Source: Pseudomonadota bacterium
GTDB taxonomy: Bacteria > Pseudomonadota > Gammaproteobacteria > Acidithiobacillales > Acidithiobacillaceae
Length of the DNA stretch: 9,285 bases
Assembly (NCBI GenBank): GCA_021827445.1
Contig: JAKAVW010000105.1
Span: 1 to 9,285, forward strand
Reading direction: 5' to 3'
Part shown: positions 7,117 through 9,285 of the stretch, piece after piece
Position numbering within the stretch: position 1 is the first letter of the stretch
Layout of the letters: every line of letters begins with the position of its first letter
Made by a program: the position numbers and the translations under genes
The notes under the pieces: generated by a model
Database searches by the model: none
What the model saw: only the letters and a program-made list of their open reading frames with translations
What the model was told of the DNA's origin: nothing

Positions 7117-7770
7117 TTACTGGCCGTTATTCCAGGACCGCTCCTTTTTGCTCAGATCTTTGAGAAATTTGGCGATCCCCTCACGGGCCACGGTTTGCCC
7201 GTAAGTATCCCGGTAACTCAGATTCATGCAGACCCCGTCGATAAATACATCGTAAATCTTCCAGCCAGAATTTTCCTGGATGAACGCATAGGTGACCGGA
7301 ATGTTCGCCAGTCCGTTGGTTTGGAGAATCATCGTGTTCACCTGCACGACATCAGGATTTTGATATATCTGGCGGCTGCTGAGGATCCGTACCGTCTGTC
7401 CAGAGTAGTGACTGAATGCAATCATGTACGTGTGGACCAGTTGTTCCTTGAAAAGCCGGACGAACTCGTTCTGCTGTGTCGGCGTCATCTGGCTCCAGTA
7501 TTGACTCATGACGAAGCGCGACATGGTCATGAAATCGATATGGGGCAGCACAACGTCCGCGATGTGGTTTTGGACGGCGGGCGTAAAGGATTGTCCCTCA
7601 TGCCCCTGCAATACGTGAATGACCTCTTGGGTTATGCTCTGGACGATGGCGGTGGGCGTATCCGGTGCTACGGCCCAGACCACCGTACTCCACAGGAGCA
7701 AGGCGAATGTGCTCAGGATACTGTTCAGCACTCTGAGACGATACAGTTTTGCAATATAGGTTCTGTTCAT
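7117..7770 (-). CDS. mlaC: MlaC/Ttg2D-family periplasmic phospholipid-binding protein
   Basis: This 217-aa protein has a signal peptide ending VVWA (about 33) and the full MlaC fold signature. VVLPHIDFMTMSRFVMSQYW (73-92) is followed by the helical segment TPTQQNEFVRLFKEQLVHTY (96-115), and near the end by the GWKIYDVFIDGVCMNLSYR strand pair (169-187). MlaC carries phospholipid across the periplasm between the outer-membrane MlaA complex and the inner-membrane MlaFEDB importer; related proteins (Ttg2D, HpnM) serve solvent tolerance or hopanoid handling. None of the usual partners is beside it. It lies 31 bases after a lipid A deacylase-like gene and 57 bases before the deacetylase, which suggests a specialised lipid-carrier role in this block rather than the housekeeping Mla system. 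AAAGGG at 7778-7783 serves ATG 7770. The family is firm; equivalence to E. coli MlaC is not. Confidence 0.88.
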   Translation of the reverse strand: MNRTYIAKLYRLRVLNSILSTFALLLWSTVVWAVAPDTPTAIVQSITQEVIHVLQGHEGQSFTPAVQNHIADVVLPHIDFMTMSRFVMSQYWSQMTPTQQNEFVRLFKEQLVHTYMIAFSHYSGQTVRILSSRQIYQNPDVVQVNTMILQTNGLANIPVTYAFIQENSGWKIYDVFIDGVCMNLSYRDTYGQTVAREGIAKFLKDLSKKERSWNNGQ

Positions 7771-7801
7771 GATGACACCCTTTGCACGAATACGTGCGGA
7801 A

Positions 7802-8347
7802 TCAACGCAGGGGAAACGAATAGGTAACCAGGAGCTCGTTTTCTCCCGGATTCAGCGGGTAGATATCCGCATTGGATAAATGCGCTATTTTCAGACCCAA
7901 TCGTCCACCATTATCCATCTGGTAGGCCAGTCCCAGTTCCAGCCGGAAGAGAAACGTGCTGCCCATATCTTTACTGTTACCCTGACTATAGCCGCTAACG
8001 GCCGCTTCCGGTGTAAGTATCCAGCGCGGCGTCAATGCGATGTCGGCATAAAGACCTCCGTAACCATCGACGCCACCGTCGGTGTTGGCGAGCAGCCCCA
8101 GGACATACCCGATACCATAGAGCCTGTATCCGGATTGATACTCCGCATCGAACTCGGCCGGGGTATGGTTATAGCCACCATCATCCACCGCACCGACCAA
8201 ATTGAAAACGCCCACGCCCGCGCTGAGATACGGTGCGCCGCCGGGCATCAGGGTAACGGCCCAGGCCGAAGGTGCCGCAAAAGATAAAATGAACGCGCAG
8301 AGAATCCGCAGCCCCCGAAAACGGACAGAAAAGAACGTGTGATGCAT
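7802..8347 (-). CDS. PagL/acyloxyacyl-hydrolase-like outer-membrane beta-barrel
   Basis: This 181-aa protein has a signal peptide ending APSAWA (30) and then alternating, Gly/aromatic-rich strands consistent with a small eight-stranded barrel. The C-terminal segment has HLSNADIYPLNPGENELL (156-173), matching the lipid A 3-O-deacylase (PagL) active-site region where His and Ser are two apart (here His156 and Ser158) and a Glu follows. PagL removes the 3-linked acyl chain of lipid A at the outer membrane. The third catalytic residue is uncertain: Glu169 and Glu171 lie 13 and 15 residues after His156, whereas in PagL as I recall it the Glu is 14 after. The protein ends in a terminal strand VTYSFPLR. 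GGAGG at 8352-8356 lies 4 bases before ATG 8347. The family match is good; activity is not assured. Confidence 0.78.
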   Translation of the reverse strand: MHHTFFSVRFRGLRILCAFILSFAAPSAWAVTLMPGGAPYLSAGVGVFNLVGAVDDGGYNHTPAEFDAEYQSGYRLYGIGYVLGLLANTDGGVDGYGGLYADIALTPRWILTPEAAVSGYSQGNSKDMGSTFLFRLELGLAYQMDNGGRLGLKIAHLSNADIYPLNPGENELLVTYSFPLR

Positions 8348-8402
8348 AAACCCTCCCAGTAGACATTTTATAGGCTTGTATCGGAATCTGTTTTCCCCGG
8401 AT

Positions 8403-9149
8403 TCAGCCCGCCAGCCGATAGCCGTCGGCGTCTTTACCCCGGATGCGCCGCCAGATCACCTGCGGGGTGAGGCGGTTGGCCACCACGATAAAAACCTTGC
8501 GCAAATGGCCCGGTGGACACTGAACCGCCTTGACGGCATGCCAGGAGTGATCGGTCTGGGCGAAGAGAAAGCTGCGATTACCCAGCACCTGCGAGGCGCC
8601 GACCTCACGCAAGTCCGCATAGTCCGGGGCCGAGTGACGCGGCCATTTGCCGCCATCGTCCAGCACCAGGGTCTGCCCACCCCAAGCCTCATCCCAGTCC
8701 TTTGGCGTATTGAAATAGAAGATATGAGAACCGATCTTGCGCCGGGCGTCGGTATGTGGCGAAACGGAAGCGCCAGGTGGGGCGTAATGCCAGTGCATGG
8801 TGAGAATGACGGGCGTCCTGGGGCTCAAACCCAGCATCTCCCGCCAGAAGAATTTATAGGTATCACTCTGCAATTCATGGACAAAATGGTTCCAGCCCGA
8901 GGCCAGTATCTTCTCCAGTGCCGGACGGTACTGAAGCGCAAGGCGATCATGACTTTGTTGCCTGTGCGCCCTTTGATAGCCCATTTGCGACTCAAAAAGG
9001 ACGGGGTCGGGAAGATCCTTGCAGAGTTGGTCAAATTTTTCCGGATAAAGAAAATCTGCGATGCGGATCCATGGATAAGGCTGGGTGCGCTGAAAGTCTT
9101 GGGCTTGGGTGCGCAACCTGCTCATGACAGACGCGTCGATGGTTTGCAT
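8403..9149 (-). CDS. 2-oxoglutarate/Fe(II)-dependent oxygenase (prolyl-4-hydroxylase-like)
   Basis: This 248-aa protein is cytoplasmic, with no signal peptide. The start at 9149 is chosen because GGAGGA lies 5 bases upstream; an in-frame ATG at 9185 would sit inside the preceding sigma gene. The double-stranded beta-helix core shows HWHYAPPGASVSPHTDARR (119-137), with the iron-binding HxD pair His132 and Asp134. WGGQTLVLDDGG (156-167) follows, then FAQTDHSWHAV (196-206), with distal ligand His204 (or His201), and GHLRKVF (214-220), where Arg217 fits the 2-oxoglutarate carboxylate contact. These match 2OG-FeII_Oxy_3-type enzymes, which hydroxylate proteins, sugars, lipids or small metabolites using O2. 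The substrate cannot be read from sequence. The gene begins 19 bases after the sigma-factor stop and 55 bases before the outer-membrane barrel gene, so it may be part of the envelope block or specific to the sigma factor. Confidence 0.85.
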   Translation of the reverse strand: MQTIDASVMSRLRTQAQDFQRTQPYPWIRIADFLYPEKFDQLCKDLPDPVLFESQMGYQRAHRQQSHDRLALQYRPALEKILASGWNHFVHELQSDTYKFFWREMLGLSPRTPVILTMHWHYAPPGASVSPHTDARRKIGSHIFYFNTPKDWDEAWGGQTLVLDDGGKWPRHSAPDYADLREVGASQVLGNRSFLFAQTDHSWHAVKAVQCPPGHLRKVFIVVANRLTPQVIWRRIRGKDADGYRLAG

Positions 9150-9154
9150 AAAAA

Positions 9155-9160
9155 TCCTCC
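9155..9160 (-). promoter_or_regulatory. Strong ribosome-binding site fixing the oxygenase start
   Basis: GGAGGA on the minus strand, 5 bases before ATG 9149, lies in the short gap after the sigma-factor stop. It decides the 9149 start over the in-frame ATG at 9185. Confidence 0.7.
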
Positions 9161-9168
9161 AGAATGAT

Positions 9169-9285
9169 CTACTGTACCTCGGCATGTTGGCGCAACAGGC
9201 CCAATGCCTCTTCTAACAGCTGCCTGACCCGTTCACGGCTTACGCCCAACTCTTTGCCGATAGCGGAAAATGACAACTCGTCCTG
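9169..9285 (-). CDS. Sigma-70-family RNA polymerase sigma factor, C-terminal region 4 only
   Basis: Only the last 38 codons and the TAG are in the window; the gene continues past the right edge. The residues FSAIGKELGVSRERVRQLLE form the helix-turn-helix of sigma region 4.2, which reads the promoter -35 element. The GVSRERVRQ recognition-helix core is canonical. The residues after it (EEALGLLRQHAEVQ) lack the RALxKLR ending of RpoD-type factors, and the short tail is nearer to RpoS or another alternative sigma. The class cannot be settled from 38 residues. It is followed after 19 bases by the oxygenase gene, suggesting co-transcription. If so, it may drive its own block, but no matching promoter motif can be identified here. 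Confidence 0.82.
   Translation of the reverse strand, partial: QDELSFSAIGKELGVSRERVRQLLEEALGLLRQHAEVQ

Noticed and set aside
7113..7133. Imperfect inverted repeat GGAAT...ATTCC at the mlaC stop codon, considered as a terminator
   Set aside because: Only five continuous pairs form, the arms are A+T-rich, it lies partly in the coding region and no T run follows.
8366..8395. Possible promoter for the PagL-like gene (TATAAA on the minus strand at 8367-8372)
   Set aside because: The -10 match is good, but no acceptable -35 sequence lies 16-18 bases upstream. A single hexamer in an A+T-rich patch is weak evidence.
8376..9167. Plus-strand open frame (263 codons) opposite the oxygenase
   Set aside because: It is the shadow of a gene with intact iron-binding motifs and a strong ribosome-binding site. 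Its translation has no recognisable domain.

Overview
The window is GC-rich (about 60%), densely coded and holds two convergent gene blocks separated by a 432-base gap. Double-membrane features point to a Gram-negative proteobacterium: a periplasmic adaptor for an ABC exporter, a lipid A deacylase-type outer-membrane barrel, and an MlaC-type periplasmic lipid carrier. The overall flavour would fit an acidophilic or chemolithotrophic gamma/Acidithiobacillia-like genome, but that is a guess from general resemblance and nothing here is diagnostic.

Left block (+ strand, 1-4477): a tightly coupled exporter operon in the order of the E. coli ybhG-ybhF-ybhS-ybhR locus. It begins inside an HlyD-type membrane-fusion protein (3' end only), followed by two separate 317-aa ABC ATPases and two 377-aa ABC-2 permeases. 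Successive genes overlap by 4, 14 and 4 bases, then are separated by 3 bases, so they are almost certainly co-translated. The two ATPases look like the N- and C-halves of the tandem ATPase YbhF encoded as separate genes. Their sequence deviations appear to fall in the same composite ATP site.

Middle (4478-4909): no convincing gene. It holds a perfect 6-bp stem-loop, a strong GC-rich stem-loop close to the end of the right-hand block, a 9-bp inverted repeat that interlocks with that stem-loop, and one doubtful 41-codon small ORF.

Right block (- strand, read from 9285 down to 4910): six same-direction genes. They are the C-terminus of a sigma-70-family factor (region 4 only), a 2-oxoglutarate/Fe(II) oxygenase, a PagL/acyloxyacyl-hydrolase-like outer-membrane protein, an MlaC/Ttg2D protein, a periplasmic NodB-type polysaccharide deacetylase, and a DUF4015 putative glycoside hydrolase. 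Gaps are 19, 55, 31, 57 and -4 bases. The last two genes share an ATGA overlap and together recall the two-domain deacetylase/hydrolase PgaB. Four of the five complete genes encode exported proteins aimed at lipid A, phospholipid or glycan, so the block reads as an envelope-remodelling set travelling with a sigma factor. This grouping is the most interesting point in the window, but co-transcription and function are inferred.
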